Positions 26,988 through 39,300 of a stretch of DNA of 64,000 bases are shown here, piece by piece (within the stretch, counting starts at the first letter, position 1; each line of letters starts with the position of its first letter). The notes below the pieces were generated by a model that ran no database searches, was not told the origin of the DNA, and saw only the letters and a list, made by a program, of their open reading frames with translations. Origin of the DNA: Paenibacillus sp. Root52. GTDB lineage: Bacteria; Bacillota; Bacilli; Paenibacillales; Paenibacillaceae. Position numbers and translations under genes: made by a program. The stretch lies in contig NZ_LMFO01000001.1 in assembly GCF_001426865.1 (NCBI RefSeq), positions 1,047,602-1,111,601 of the forward strand, read 5' to 3'.

Positions 26988-28661
26988 CTATACCTCGATA
27001 ATGATGGGAAGGATCATCGGTCTACGTTTGGTCTGAGCATAGATGTAATGACCGATCTCGTCTTTAAGCTTTCGTTTGATTACATTCCACTGGTTCACAC
27101 CGGCACCCGTTAGCTCCTCCATTTTCCGAAGAACCAGCTCATGAATCTCATTCATAAACTCCTCCGAATCCTTCACAAAGACAAACCCTCTGGAAATGAT
27201 CTCAGGAGAAGCAACCATATTTTTATCGGTTTTACTTAGTGTCGTCACAATAACCAGCATTCCGTCCGAAGAGAGTTGTCTCCGATCTCGCAGCACAATA
27301 TTACCAACATCGCCCATGATAAGACCGTCCACAAGGCTGTTGCCCGAAGCAATCTTAGGTCCGCGTGAAGCAACGCCATCTTTGTACTGAATCATGTCCC
27401 CGTTGTTAACGATAAATACATGATCATTCTCGATTCCGACCGATTCTGCCAGCAAACGATGCTGATACAGCATACGGAACTCCCCATGGACAGGGATTAA
27501 ATAATCAGGTTTCATCAATGTCAGCATGAGCTTAAGCTCTTCCTGGCTTCCATGTCCGGATACATGCATGCCCGAAGCACCGCTTGAGCCATAGATCACC
27601 CGTGCACCCAGAACATACAGATTATCAATCACATGGGCAAGATCTCTTTCGTTACCCGGGATTGCCCCAGCCGCAATAATCACCGTATCTCCAGTCGCAA
27701 CCCTCACATGAGGATGCTTGCCTGCTGCAAGTCTAGACAATGCCGCCATCGGTTCGCCTTGGCTTCCCGTACATAACACAACGACTTGCTCAGGAGGGAA
27801 TTGATCCGAGTCAATCGCTTCAATTAATAATCCATCAGGGACATCTAGGTATCCAAGTTCAGTCGCTACAGACACGACATTCACCATACTCCTGCCCAAT
27901 AAAGCCAGTTTACGACCTGTTTCAAACGTAGCATTTACAATTTGCTGAACTCGGCTCACATTGGAAGCAAAAGTAGAAATAAATATTTTTTGCTTTGCAC
28001 GGATAAAAGCATCTAAGATGTGGTCACCAACCACACGTTCAGAAGGTGTGAATCCCGGTCGCTCAGCATTGGTACTCTCAGATAACAGGATGTTTACGCC
28101 TTGTTTACCGATCTCACTCATGCGATGCAAATCCGGGTAAGGACCGTTAACCGGTGACATATCGAACTTGAAATCCCCCGTATGAACGACGTTTCCTCCG
28201 GGCGTTTGAAAGAAAACACCAAGGCAATCCGGGATACTGTGACTTGTTGCAAAAAAAGAAACATCGATCTGCCCAAGCTTAATACTTGAATGTGCATCGA
28301 CCGTATGCATATCCGTATTGCGGAACAGTCCGTGTTCCTTAAGCTTTAACTCGATTAGCCCTCGGGTTAAACGGGATGCATACACAGGAATATTCAGTTG
28401 TTTTAATAAATAGGGAATGCCCCCAATATGGTCTTCATGTCCATGTGTAACGACCAGTCCTCTTACCTTGTCCAAATGCTCTAATAAATACGATACATCC
28501 GGGATAATCAGATCAATGCCTAATAGTGTCTCATCCGGAAACTTAGAACCACAATCAATCACGATGATATCCTGATCGTACTGTATGATGTACATATTCT
28601 TTCCAATTTCGTTCACGCCGCCGAGCGCTGCAACGTACAATTTGTTGTGTGCAAGGTTCAA
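26988..28661 (-). CDS. rnj: Ribonuclease J
   Basis: This 557-residue metallo-beta-lactamase/beta-CASP nuclease has the zinc motif H73-G-H75-E-D77-H78 and downstream ligands in HTGDFKFD. The beta-CASP domain (about 210-380) includes FASNVSRVQQIV, GRSMVN and CTGSQGEP; motif C lies in PVHGEFRML. The C-terminal domain ends in KRRPMILPIIIEV, the classic RNase J tail. It performs 5'-3' exo- and endonucleolytic RNA decay. The start is TTG at 28659-28661 with GAGGAGG upstream. Compared with Bacillus J1 and J2 it looks diverged, so I do not assign J1 or J2; Paenibacillus may have several. It stands alone between sucrose and rhamnose genes. Confidence 0.92.
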   Translation of the reverse strand: MNLAHNKLYVAALGGVNEIGKNMYIIQYDQDIIVIDCGSKFPDETLLGIDLIIPDVSYLLEHLDKVRGLVVTHGHEDHIGGIPYLLKQLNIPVYASRLTRGLIELKLKEHGLFRNTDMHTVDAHSSIKLGQIDVSFFATSHSIPDCLGVFFQTPGGNVVHTGDFKFDMSPVNGPYPDLHRMSEIGKQGVNILLSESTNAERPGFTPSERVVGDHILDAFIRAKQKIFISTFASNVSRVQQIVNATFETGRKLALLGRSMVNVVSVATELGYLDVPDGLLIEAIDSDQFPPEQVVVLCTGSQGEPMAALSRLAAGKHPHVRVATGDTVIIAAGAIPGNERDLAHVIDNLYVLGARVIYGSSGASGMHVSGHGSQEELKLMLTLMKPDYLIPVHGEFRMLYQHRLLAESVGIENDHVFIVNNGDMIQYKDGVASRGPKIASGNSLVDGLIMGDVGNIVLRDRRQLSSDGMLVIVTTLSKTDKNMVASPEIISRGFVFVKDSEEFMNEIHELVLRKMEELTGAGVNQWNVIKRKLKDEIGHYIYAQTKRRPMILPIIIEV

Positions 28662-28800
28662 ATCGACAGATCCTCCTCTACAATAGCTGTGGTGGTTGGT
28701 CTAAACATAAGATCGAATTCATTACGCTTCTTCCTATTATGGAAGTTCTCCCTTCTCTTATACATGAGATGCTGAATTCGATGTCACAATTAAATATAGA

Positions 28801-28842
28801 AAAGAGCCCCTGATGAACATTGAAGTTCAACAAAGGCTCTTT
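28801..28842 (-). terminator. Terminator of the rhamnose operon
   Basis: AAAGAGCC and GGCTCTTT arms with an inner TGAAC/GTTCA stem, followed on the minus strand by TTTTC. It lies 28 bases after the rhaA stop. Confidence 0.75.
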
Positions 28843-28869
28843 CACATCTAACTCGCTAATGCTAACAAA

Positions 28870-30141
28870 CTACACAAGCAAGGTTTGACGTTGAAGCAGT
28901 ACATTTTGCTCATAATTTTTAATTTCAGTAATCCATTGTTCACGTACCGGCACACCTTGCTGAGCACAGTAATAATCCCAGATCGCTCCGAATGGATAAG
29001 ATTTGAATTCTTCTGTTAACGCCAGACGCAGCGTGTAATCCCCTTTAAGTTCAGCATCCTTCAATGCTTCAATCGGTTCTAACATCGCGCGAAGCAGTGC
29101 TTTGATCGTGTTCCGCGTTCCAACCACCCATGCAGCCACCCGATTGATACTTGCGTCAAAGAAATCCAGACCGATGTGTGTTGTAGATAACAGATCATGA
29201 CGCACAAGTTCACGTGCAATCTCCAGTAGCTCATCATCCATAATAACGACGTGATCACTGTCCCAGCGCATAGGGCGGCTTACATGAAGCAGAATGCCAC
29301 TCGTGAACAGAGCTAACGAAGACAATTTATTCGAAATGACTTCTGTTGGATGGAAATGTCCAGCATCCAGACAGATTAATGTATCATTTTGCAAGCCGTA
29401 TCCCATGTAAAACTCATGTGAACCTACCACATAAGCCTCAGAGCCTAGACCGAACAATTTGCTCTCGACTGCATCCAGATTATGCTTCGGATCAAGCTTC
29501 TCAGCAAAAACCTCATCCAGAGCGTCTTTCAACCGTTTGCGCGGAGCCATACGATCTACAGGGTTATCCTTAAAGCCATCAGGAACCCATACATTGGTCA
29601 CACAGGTCTGACCTAACTGTTCTCCAAAATAGGCTCCGATGCGACGGGAAGCCTTACAATGATCAATCCAAAATTTACGAATTTCCGAATCAGGGTGACT
29701 CAACGTGAATCCATCACTTGATTTTTCATGGGAGAAGCATGTTGGATTAAAGTCTAAACCGAGCCCTTGCTCTTTAGCCCATGTAACCCAATTCTCATAA
29801 TGCTTTGGCTCAATTTGATCCAACTCAACGCGTTCATCTGTATCTGCATAGATTGCATGCAAATTCACTTTATGTTTACCAGGAATGAGGGCAAAAGCTT
29901 GCTCCAGATCTGTTCGAAGTTCAGTTGGTGTCGTAGCAGCTCCAGGGTATTGACCTGTTACGGAAATTCCCCCAGTTAACTCGCCTTCTTGATTCAAGAA
30001 ACCTTTAACGTCATCGCCTTGCCAACAGTGCACAGAAACTTTGATCTCCGCGAGCTTCTTCAGAACTTCATCGGTATCAATCCCGTGCTGTGCATATAGA
30101 GACTTAGCCGCTTCGTACGCTTGTTTGACTTGATTATCCAT
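28870..30141 (-). CDS. rhaA: L-rhamnose isomerase
   Basis: The 423-residue TIM-barrel enzyme interconverts L-rhamnose and L-rhamnulose with a divalent metal. Recognisable segments are [43 protein letters not shown] (20), the metal-ligand stretches [13 protein letters not shown] and [11 protein letters not shown], and [16 protein letters not shown]. The ATG at 30139-30141 has GGGAGGG at a 7-base spacing; the TTG just before it was rejected. It follows the aldolase/dehydrogenase gene by 84 bases. Unusually, no rhamnulokinase gene lies in the window, so that step must be encoded elsewhere. Confidence 0.93.
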   Translation of the reverse strand: MDNQVKQAYEAAKSLYAQHGIDTDEVLKKLAEIKVSVHCWQGDDVKGFLNQEGELTGGISVTGQYPGAATTPTELRTDLEQAFALIPGKHKVNLHAIYADTDERVELDQIEPKHYENWVTWAKEQGLGLDFNPTCFSHEKSSDGFTLSHPDSEIRKFWIDHCKASRRIGAYFGEQLGQTCVTNVWVPDGFKDNPVDRMAPRKRLKDALDEVFAEKLDPKHNLDAVESKLFGLGSEAYVVGSHEFYMGYGLQNDTLICLDAGHFHPTEVISNKLSSLALFTSGILLHVSRPMRWDSDHVVIMDDELLEIARELVRHDLLSTTHIGLDFFDASINRVAAWVVGTRNTIKALLRAMLEPIEALKDAELKGDYTLRLALTEEFKSYPFGAIWDYYCAQQGVPVREQWITEIKNYEQNVLLQRQTLLV

Positions 30142-30225
30142 CAAGAACCCTCCCTATACTATTTGTCCATGTTCATAAGATATACGGGTTATTCAAAGTG
30201 AAACTATGAGATGATTTCTATCAAT

Positions 30226-32295
30226 TTAACGTGTAAATGCTGCTGGAACGCCGCCATCAATAGTCATCATGCATCCGGTAGTTTTCTCCGATTTGGAAGA
30301 AGCAAAGAAAGCAATACCTTCTGCGATATCTCTTGGATAGATATTAACAAGTAGCGTGGTGCGCTTACGGTAGTACTCTTCTAATTGATCCGGTTCAATG
30401 CCGTACGCTGCCGCACGTTCATTTCTCCAAGAACCGTTCCAGATCGCTGAGCCTTGCAGAATAGCATCTGGTAGAATGGTGTTTACACGAATGCCATACT
30501 CTCCGCCCTCAGCCGCAATACAACGAGCAAGATGCGCTTCAAGTGCTTTAGCAGAACTGTATGCAGATGCGCTTTTCCCAGCATATACCGAGTTTTTGGA
30601 ACCAATGAAGACCATGCTGCCCCCGATTCCTTGCTGCTTCATCAGCTTGAAGGCTTCACGTGCAACGAGGAAGTACCCTGTACCTAGCACGTTCATGTTC
30701 AAGTTCCATTCCTTCAACGATGTCTCGTCAAATGGACTGGATGTCGCTAGCCCCGCGTTGTTAACAATGATATCTACACCGCCATATTGAATGGCAACTT
30801 CCGCATAAGCCGCTTGAACGGCCGCTTCATCGGTTACATCCATTTTAAGGGCATAAGCACGATTGGCGCCATATTGATCATTAATCTCCTGTGCAACCTT
30901 CTGTGCACCCTCAAGATTCAGATCAGCAAGGACAACATGCGCTCCTTCGGATACGAGTCTGCGTGCTGTTTCACTTCCAATGCCTCCTGCGCCTCCTGTA
31001 ATAAAGGCAACTTTACGAGAGAATTCCGTTTCCGCTGGTGCAAGCGAGAGTTTGTACAGCTCAAGTGGCCAGTATTCTACATTGTAAGACTCATTGGCAC
31101 TGAGAGATACGAATTGTCCGAGACTGGTTGCCCCACGCATTACGGCGATAGCTCTATGGTACAACGCCCCACTGACTTGGGAAAGCGCCCAGCTCTTACC
31201 TGTGTTAATCATACCTACACCCGGAATCAAAATAACCCGTGGTGCAGCTTCAAACATAACATCGCCTTCATTTTTATTGCTCTCAAAATATTGTTGATAC
31301 TGCTCTTTATACGCAGCTACGCCATCGATCAGCTTCGCTTGAAGACCTTCAACATCGTCTGCATTAGGTGTCCAATCAATAAACAATGGAACCACTTTGG
31401 TATGTACCAAATGATCCGGGCACGCTGCTCCAACTTGGGATAATTGCGGTGAGTCTGCTCCACCTACAAAGGCAAGAACGTCATCTTGATCGTCAAAGGA
31501 CAAAATCATTTTTTTGCCATCCGATACTGCTCCTCGAATCGTTGGCATTACGCGGGATACGATCTCACGACGAACCTCAGCCGCAAGTGCTGGATGCTTC
31601 ACACCACCAAATAGGCTTGCTTCATCTACCCGTGCTTCAATGAATGCTTCTGCTTCGTTAATGATTTTGATCGTCTGTGCGTAACACGCTTCTGACGTTT
31701 CTCCCCAAGTAACCAATCCATGCTTCTCCATGAGTACGAGCTCTGCATTGGGATTCGCGAATACGCTTTCAGCAATCATTTTAGATAATGTAAAACCAGG
31801 ACGTACATACGGTACCCATACGAATCGGTCTCCGTAAATTTCTCTTGCTAATTCTTTTCCGTTATCTGCACAACACAAACTGATTATGGCATCTGGGTGT
31901 GTATGGTCAACATGTTTATATGGAAGGAACGCATGCAGTAGTGTCTCAATGGAAGCACGTGGGTGCTTGGAATCAATCATGCAATGTCCTAAGTACTCAA
32001 CCATCTCTTCATCTGTCATCGATTCCCGTTCAATTAAAGGACGAATGTCCTCAAGGGCAAGTCCTGTAAAATGCTTCGCTTGCATGGAGCCCAAGTCAGA
32101 GCCACTGCCTTTAACGTACATAACTTCGATCTCACGACCACGGAAATCCTGTACTGTCGTTTTGGTAGATGTGTTACCGCCGAAAATATTGCACACACTG
32201 CGATCAGCACCAATGAGGTTGGAGCGGTAAACCAACTGATCTAGTCCTGTTGTTTTCTCTGAAGCCTGCGCTGAATTCCATAAACTCTGTACCAT
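30226..32295 (-). CDS. rhaEW: Bifunctional rhamnulose-1-phosphate aldolase / short-chain dehydrogenase
   Basis: The 689-residue protein joins a class II aldolase (about 1-410) to an SDR (about 425-689). The aldolase half has the zinc-binding HVDHTHPDAI and a later EKHGLVTWG. The SDR half has TGGAGGIG, NNAGLA, and the catalytic SKN...YSSAKA. Such fusions split rhamnulose-1-phosphate to dihydroxyacetone phosphate and L-lactaldehyde, then oxidise lactaldehyde to lactate. The ATG follows CGGAGGG at a 7-base spacing. It is the first gene of an operon with rhaA. A perfect 19-base palindrome lies 55 bases upstream. Confidence 0.92.
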   Translation of the reverse strand: MVQSLWNSAQASEKTTGLDQLVYRSNLIGADRSVCNIFGGNTSTKTTVQDFRGREIEVMYVKGSGSDLGSMQAKHFTGLALEDIRPLIERESMTDEEMVEYLGHCMIDSKHPRASIETLLHAFLPYKHVDHTHPDAIISLCCADNGKELAREIYGDRFVWVPYVRPGFTLSKMIAESVFANPNAELVLMEKHGLVTWGETSEACYAQTIKIINEAEAFIEARVDEASLFGGVKHPALAAEVRREIVSRVMPTIRGAVSDGKKMILSFDDQDDVLAFVGGADSPQLSQVGAACPDHLVHTKVVPLFIDWTPNADDVEGLQAKLIDGVAAYKEQYQQYFESNKNEGDVMFEAAPRVILIPGVGMINTGKSWALSQVSGALYHRAIAVMRGATSLGQFVSLSANESYNVEYWPLELYKLSLAPAETEFSRKVAFITGGAGGIGSETARRLVSEGAHVVLADLNLEGAQKVAQEINDQYGANRAYALKMDVTDEAAVQAAYAEVAIQYGGVDIIVNNAGLATSSPFDETSLKEWNLNMNVLGTGYFLVAREAFKLMKQQGIGGSMVFIGSKNSVYAGKSASAYSSAKALEAHLARCIAAEGGEYGIRVNTILPDAILQGSAIWNGSWRNERAAAYGIEPDQLEEYYRKRTTLLVNIYPRDIAEGIAFFASSKSEKTTGCMMTIDGGVPAAFTR

Positions 32296-32349
32296 TCGTT
32301 TCCCTCCGATAATGTTTGTTTTATTCCTAATCAGAGTTTAACATCTTTG

Positions 32350-32368
32350 TTTTGTTTTGAAAACAAAA
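32350..32368. promoter_or_regulatory. Candidate operator of the rhamnose operon
   Basis: TTTTGTTTT-G-AAAACAAAA is a perfect inverted repeat with one central base, about 55 bases upstream of the rhaEW start. No rhamnose regulator is encoded nearby, so the binding protein is unknown. The high AT content makes chance less remote than for a mixed palindrome. Confidence 0.45.
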
Positions 32369-32469
32369 AGATTTTAAATATAAACGGAAAAATTCAAAAA
32401 AAACAGAGAAGTGATGATCATTTTTACCTCTAACGTAGTATGCTGTTCCTCGTTTCGTACTTTAACACA

Positions 32470-32514
32470 AAAAAAGCACCCATCCACATCCAAAGATGCG
32501 AACAGGTACTTTTC
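32470..32514 (-). terminator. Terminator of treR
   Basis: AAAGTACC...CATC pairs with GATG...GGGTGCTTT on the minus strand and is followed by TTTTTTT, 22 bases after the stop. Confidence 0.75.
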
Positions 32515-32535
32515 AGGTTTACACCTCAACCCTAC

Positions 32536-33246
32536 TCAACGACGTCGGGCAAAATCAACAAATTTAAACTTATCAGGACGATGTCTAGATTCCGTATACT
32601 GGAACGGACTCGCATCCTCAAGATACACTTGGCTCCTCACCACAACTACGTTATGGAACCCATCCAGATCAAGCCATTTCCGATCCTCTTCCGTAGGCTC
32701 TTCAACCAATATTTCCTTCTTAGCAAACGAGATGGCGAGACCCAGCTCTCCTTCAATGTACTCGTAGATCGAGTTATTGCAGATCTCCTTACTAAGTCCT
32801 GGAACAAGCTTCTGGCTAATATAATCCTTATCCAGAATGACATGCTCCCCGTCTACATTACGTACACGCACGATCTCCCATACGTTCTCGTTCAACGCGA
32901 AGCCAATCTGCTTGAATAAGTTCTGATCTACTTCTCGATCTTCGAACACGTTCACATACGTCTTCGCACGATGGCCCATTTTTTGGGCTAACTCTTTGAA
33001 GCTCACAAGACCCGAGATAGGAAAGTCGATTTTGCGAATGTCCAATACAATAGAGCCTTTACCCTGAATCTTCTGGATGTATCCTTCTTCATATAGCATT
33101 TTCAATGCTTTGCGGATGGTCTCTCTGGACGTTTGATATTGCTCAGACAGATCCAGCTCAGAAGGGAGCAGTGTTCCTGCCTCAATTTCCCCTGTCCGAA
33201 TATCCGCTGCGATATCCTCATAAATCCGGATAAATTTATTATTCAT
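32536..33246 (-). CDS. treR: Trehalose operon repressor TreR (GntR family, UTRA domain)
   Basis: This 236-residue regulator has an N-terminal GntR winged helix (YEDIAADIRTGEIEAG, SETIRKAL-type helix) and a C-terminal UTRA effector domain. It shares long segments with Bacillus TreR as I remember it: PISGLVSFKELAQ, DGEHVILDKDY, KEICNNSIYEYIEGELGL, and the C-terminus QYTESRHRPDKFKFVDFARR. TreR senses trehalose-6-phosphate. The ATG follows GGTGATG. Normally treR accompanies treP and treA, but neither is in the window; upstream lies the giant surface protein and downstream the rhamnose operon. It is therefore an isolated copy here. Confidence 0.88.
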   Translation of the reverse strand: MNNKFIRIYEDIAADIRTGEIEAGTLLPSELDLSEQYQTSRETIRKALKMLYEEGYIQKIQGKGSIVLDIRKIDFPISGLVSFKELAQKMGHRAKTYVNVFEDREVDQNLFKQIGFALNENVWEIVRVRNVDGEHVILDKDYISQKLVPGLSKEICNNSIYEYIEGELGLAISFAKKEILVEEPTEEDRKWLDLDGFHNVVVVRSQVYLEDASPFQYTESRHRPDKFKFVDFARRR

Positions 33247-33389
33247 TCGTCATCACCACTGTTCATTACCCTTATTATTAACTTATATAGCAACTCATTA
33301 TAGCATGAGCGTTTTCGTTAGCAAAGGTAATGAAGGATTATGCACTGAAGCTCTTCATGCGCTGCCTGATATTACCCCCGTGTCAGTGG

Positions 33390-36300
33390 TTATGTTAAGA
33401 ATCCATTCATCTCAAGCGTACTTAATAGCTTCTGCAATCGATAAATTAACGCAGCGGCTTCTGCTCTGTTCAAATGCTGCAAGGGACGGAAGCTGCCATC
33501 TTCATATCCCGTTAGTAAGTATAGTCCCGCGAGCTCCTTCACTTCCTCTGTCGCCCAGTGGGATACATTGACTTGGTCTGTGAAGGCATTCCGACCCGAT
33601 ATCGCTTCTGCAATCGATTCTGAATTCAGGCTGCGAACTACATTGGCAAAGATCTTCGATGCTTGTTCACGGGTCACAAGTGCATGAGGTGCAAATTTCC
33701 CGTTACCCATCCCATGAACCATATCATGTCTGATTGCAGCTTCAATCTCCGGAGCAAACCAATCTTCTTCGTTAACATCCTGAAAAGCATGATCATAATG
33801 TGCTGACGTATCCAGTTTCAATAAACGAACAATGAGCGCTGTGAATTCTGCCCGTGTAATCGGACGCCGAGGTTCAAACCGTGTCTCACTTACACCCTGA
33901 ATGATGTTCTGTTCAGCAAGCAATGTGATCTGTTCCTTGTTGAAGGTGCGATCAATGTCTAAGAATTTCGGTTCCTTTTTGATGAGTAGCGGTGATTGGT
34001 TGTCCTGTTCATGATTATTCTCGTAGTCTGTTTCTATAACTATAGGTGCTGTATTCGCTGACTTGTCCGATGACATGCCAGAAGCACTTGTTTCACCTAC
34101 GTTTGAAGATGGATACGATACTGTCGTGGCAGATACGATCTGTCGCTCACTTTGCTCACCAGCCTCATTTTCAGTCCAGACGTGTACTTCATAATGCTGT
34201 CCACCTGTCAATCCCGTCCACGTATAGCTTCGTTCTTTCCCGCGATAAAGTTCCCGTCCGTTATACTCAACAACAATCGTCTCATTACGGGAATCCAAAT
34301 TCCATCTAAGCAGAATATCACTTGTCCCGCGAGCTGCAGCTGAGACCGAAAATTTGTCTGAAGGTAGTGTATCGAATTCTGGCACAATGATCTGTGAACC
34401 ATCTCCGGCCTCATTATAAGGAATGATTGTAAAGCTGCTATAACGTTCAGCAGTATTCAGCCCTGACAGATGCACGGACGTTTCGGTTGTTGTTGTAAGA
34501 AGTTCATCTTCGTGATAGATTCGGTATCCAGACGCACCGGGAATGATGTCCCATAGGACATCTGCACCATGCTGTGTACGATCCTGAACGATCGGCTGAG
34601 TTGTTGGATTTCCCGGCAACGTGACTGCATTCAGTTGATAGGCAGCTTCACTTATCCCTGATTCGTTCGATGTACGGATCGCATAGCTATAATCGGTTCC
34701 AGGCTCCAGATTCTGATCCTCATAAAATAACGTATCTGCAGCTACACGACTGATTTCTTCGCCATCCCTTTCAATGATGAACTGATCTGCTCCCAGTACA
34801 TGACTCTGATCAAACAAAAGTCGAATGCTCTCCTTTGTTGAACGATACCCCACTTCCAAGAGTGTATCTGGTTTCGTCAGTAGATCATATGATAGCTTCG
34901 GCGAAGCATCGCCTTGCTCATTTTCCGTGTACAGTTCAACGATATACTTCGTTCCAGCATGGAGTTGATCCAACACCAGCTCCTTCTGCTTGCCTCGATG
35001 CATCTCGATCCCATCTACCAACAGTACAAAGATTTCGTTGGAATATGGAAATTCCCACATCAGACTCGCCTGTGTAGTCTCAGGACTCAATTTCATTTCA
35101 ACGGATTCCACATGAGGCTTGGTGTAAAACGGCGAAACGACAATTGGACTACCCTCACCAGCCGCATTATACGGAACAATCTGAACGTCAGTATATGATG
35201 CAGCGCTCGCAAGATGTGTAAGTTTGAACTCGGTTTTCTCACGATCATCTATTGTGGTGATCACTTGATCTCCAATACGAATAATATACCCCTCCGCACC
35301 TTGCACCTTCTGCCAAAAAAGCACGGATTCCGTCTCTTCAACCTTTTGCGGGAGCACTGGATCGAGTGTCGTGGCAGGCAGCGTTTGTACTCCTACGTCA
35401 AAGCCGGATTCACTCTCCCCTGATGCATTGGAGGTTCTAATTGTATATGTGTATTTCTCTCCTGGCGTTAGACCATAATCCTCATACGAAGATGTGCCTG
35501 CCTGAATTCTCCCTATCTCGATACCATCACGCAAAATGATTAACTCACTCGCTCCCACCGTAGAGCTACCTGTTAGATCAAGAACTACAGATTTATCCGT
35601 AATGTCGGAGACTGCTACCGTCTGGGGAGATAGTGGCTTGGTTAACACCTCAATCTGAACCGCTTCTGATCGTTGACCATCCTCATTCAATACAACAAGC
35701 TCTAGTGTATAAGCTGTTCCACTCTCCAGATTTACGAGCTGCACCAATGGTTCAGTCACCGTCTGTGTCTCACCTGTAACCTGATTTCGAACCTCATACA
35801 CGGCTGCTCCCTTTACTGGCTCCCACTTCAAACCCATCTCATGTGTTCCATTATTCGTCGTAATAGCCGTGGTAGGAATAGGCGCAGTTTGTGTTGTTAC
35901 CGTGTAGTTGAGTGGTTTTCCCTCACCGCTATTGTTAAATGCCCGAAGTGAATAGATGTATTTAGTACCCGGAGATAAATCCTTATCCTCAAAAACAGTT
36001 GTACTAGATTCGATTTGTGCAATAACCTGCCCATCACGTTCGAGGATATATCCATCTGCTCCTCGTACACCTGACGTGGTCCAATCTAAATGCAACCCGG
36101 TTGTATTCACATCGAATGTTTTTATTTCAAGCGGCTGTGCAGGTAAAGTCAGTATGGGTACGTCCACCACTTCGGAGCTAGTTCCTTGTCTATTCAGGGC
36201 TCTCAGGGTATAAGTATACTGCGTTCCTTCCACTAACCCCGGTATGATTACCCGAGTATCGCGTCCACGATATATTTCTTGTCCCTCTCCTTCAATTACA

Positions 36301-39300
36301 TATACGGATGCTCCCTTAACTGCCGACCAGATCACTTCCGCCTGATGTGCCTCAGGTTTAATGACAAGTTCGTCGGGCTGAGTAGGTTGGGATAGATGGA
36401 TCAGCTGTGCGGACTCTCCCAAGCCTGATTCATTGACTGCCTGCACTTCTAACACGTATTCCATCCCAGGAAGTAGATTTGCTGCCGTGTATTCAGGTTC
36501 AGAGGTTCTTCCCACCTCAGCGCCATCAACACTCACAATGTAGTTGTTAGCCGTATCTACAGAATCCCACTTCATAGCTATGCTCGTCTCATTTGTACGT
36601 ATAACTGAAAGTCCACCAGGTCTGCTTGGTAGAGTAAGCAGTTCTCCCACGGCATCTGCACCATATCCAGCAGCATTTCCCGCCTCTACCTGATATGTAT
36701 AGTGCTTGCTAGCTTGGAGGTGACGTAAGGTCAGACGTGTATCGGATATCTCGTAGCTCTGACCATCGATTGTCACTCGATATTTGGTCGCCCCAGATAC
36801 AGCATTCCAGCTTACAACCGCACCTGTCTCCGTTAGTTGATCAGCACTTAAACCTGAAGGAACTTCAGGGCGTGTCATGCCCGTAACGAAAGTCGACACT
36901 CCCTGCCCACTAATATTTACTGCCTGCACTTTCAGTTCATATTCCGTTCCAGCAACAAGTCCTGTCACAACCCATTCCTCTGTTCCAGAAGGAATTGTAT
37001 CTTGCTTAACTCCATTCACTAAGATTGCATACTGATCGGCGCCTCTAACACCATCCCAACTCAAACGTAAACTAGTCGTTGTCGGATCACTAATTCTCAA
37101 CGCTGTAACTGCGTCAGGTAACGTCATTAATGTGCGAGTTGTTGCTGCTGGCCCGAGTCCAGTTTCATTCTCAGCAACTAACTCGTAACTATACGCTGTG
37201 CCGCTCTCTAACCCCTTATCTTCATACTCTGTCTCTATCCCTTCGTAGACGTTCATTCCTTCACGGGAGAGAAGGTAAGCTGTCGCAGAAAGCACATTGT
37301 CCCAAGATAGAGATATTTCATGCTCTCGGATCTGCACAGCGCTCAACTCGCCAGGTATCCCAGGTAAGGTAAGAAATCCTACCCCGCTACTCCGCCCAGC
37401 ACCACTTCCATTACTAGCCGTCACCGTAATGGTATGCACTGTACCCGGGATGAGATTCGTTAGGTAAGAAACATGAGTTGGATCGGAAACGGACTCATCA
37501 TATACGAGTTGACCTTCTAAGCTTTCAGCAGTAACCCGATACGCTGTTGCACCGTCCACAGGTTCGAAGTAAAGCTCTGCCATGTCTGGCTGGGACTCAA
37601 CCTTGCGAATGTGTACAGATTGAGGGGCTGCTGGAAGCGTCAATACCTGTAACGATACTGTCTCACTTATGCCTGTATGATTTCGGGATACCACTTCATA
37701 CTCATACGTATGACCACCACTTAGACCAGTATCGATCAAGGTATGACTTGGATAATCCAACGTCCACGACTGACCTGTCGTTTTATTCAAAATATGATAC
37801 TGATAGCCGTCCGTGTACGAATCTCCCGTGGGTAAATCGATCATAAGTTCTGCTGACGTTTCGCCAACTTGTACCGCACGTACACGTCCAGGCTGCTCTG
37901 GTTTACGCTGAATCTGATATGGTGCTGATACGGTCTGATATGTATTTCCTGCATAATCCGTCGCTCTTACATGGATATACCAGACTCCTTCTGACGCCAA
38001 CTGAACGGTTTGCTCATCTGATAGAGCCTCTATCCAGTCCTCTGGCGGAGTATCACTACCCGTTATTTTATACAATCTTTTTGACTCATCAATGCCTGAA
38101 TCCGCATCCTCAAACCGGATCGTCGTCGTGATATCATTATCCGTCCATTGATGTCCGTTGGGTGAGAATGTAACGGTTGGAGCAACCTGATCAATATACA
38201 CCTCACGTGTGCTGACCTTACCGATATTACCAACGGCATCTATCGCCCGGGCTCTTAAGGTTGTCATTCCATTGGTACTTATGACACCCCGATCTCCAGC
38301 AATAAATGTCTCTTCATCAAGGCTATATTCATACGTTATGTCTTGTTTATCAATGCTTCCACCAAGTGTGAATTCTACAGGATTCTTGCTCCATCCGGTT
38401 TGTGCTAATGTAATTGTTGGTTCCGTGGGAGCAGTTTTGTCTATACGAATAGTTGCATTTGCGACACGACTCACGTTACCAACTAGATCCAATGAACGTG
38501 CATAGATGGTCGTCTCTCCTTCATGAGAAACCATAACTTCGCCAACATAGTCGATCCATGGTCCTTGTTCGTTTAAACGATATTGAGTCTTGATTAGCCC
38601 GCTTCCGTGATCTTCACCGCCAGTAATCACAATTGTAACGTCATGGTTCGTCCAGCCCTCATCACTCAAATCAATCTCGGGTTCCTCCGGTCCGGTCTTG
38701 TCAATCCTCACATTAGATGATGATAGAGAGCTAATATTGGCAGCATGGTCTACACTACGCGCTTGAACCTCGGTAATACCTTCTATATCAATCGTAAAAG
38801 GTTCATCATAAGCAATCCATGCTCCTTCACTGCCTAATCTATACTCCGTGACGGCAATACCACTTGCTTCATCTCTACCTTCCGTCAAAGTTACCGTTAC
38901 CCCAGACTTCGTCCACCCTGGAGGATTTAATGAGATAACAGGAGGTGTTGGAGCAGTACGATCTACTCTCGCCCACACCGAGCTCTCCTGTCCGATATTA
39001 CCGAATGTGTCAATGCTTCTTGATGTAATGACCGACTTTCCTTCAAAAGAAACGCGAAAAGGCTCGTCGTAATCTCGCCAATCTTCTTCTAGACCAACCT
39101 TAACCTGCGTCTTCATAATACCGCTTAACGTGTCGCTTCCTGGCGTAATCGTGATCCGTACATCATCCTTAGTCCATGAAGAAGGATCTATAACAATCGT
39201 TGGAGCTGTTGGCCCTGTCGTATCCTTCATGATCTGACCTGCTGACTGAAAGGCTGTCTGAATGCCAGCACCGTTGACAGCGGCAACAAAAACCTCATAC

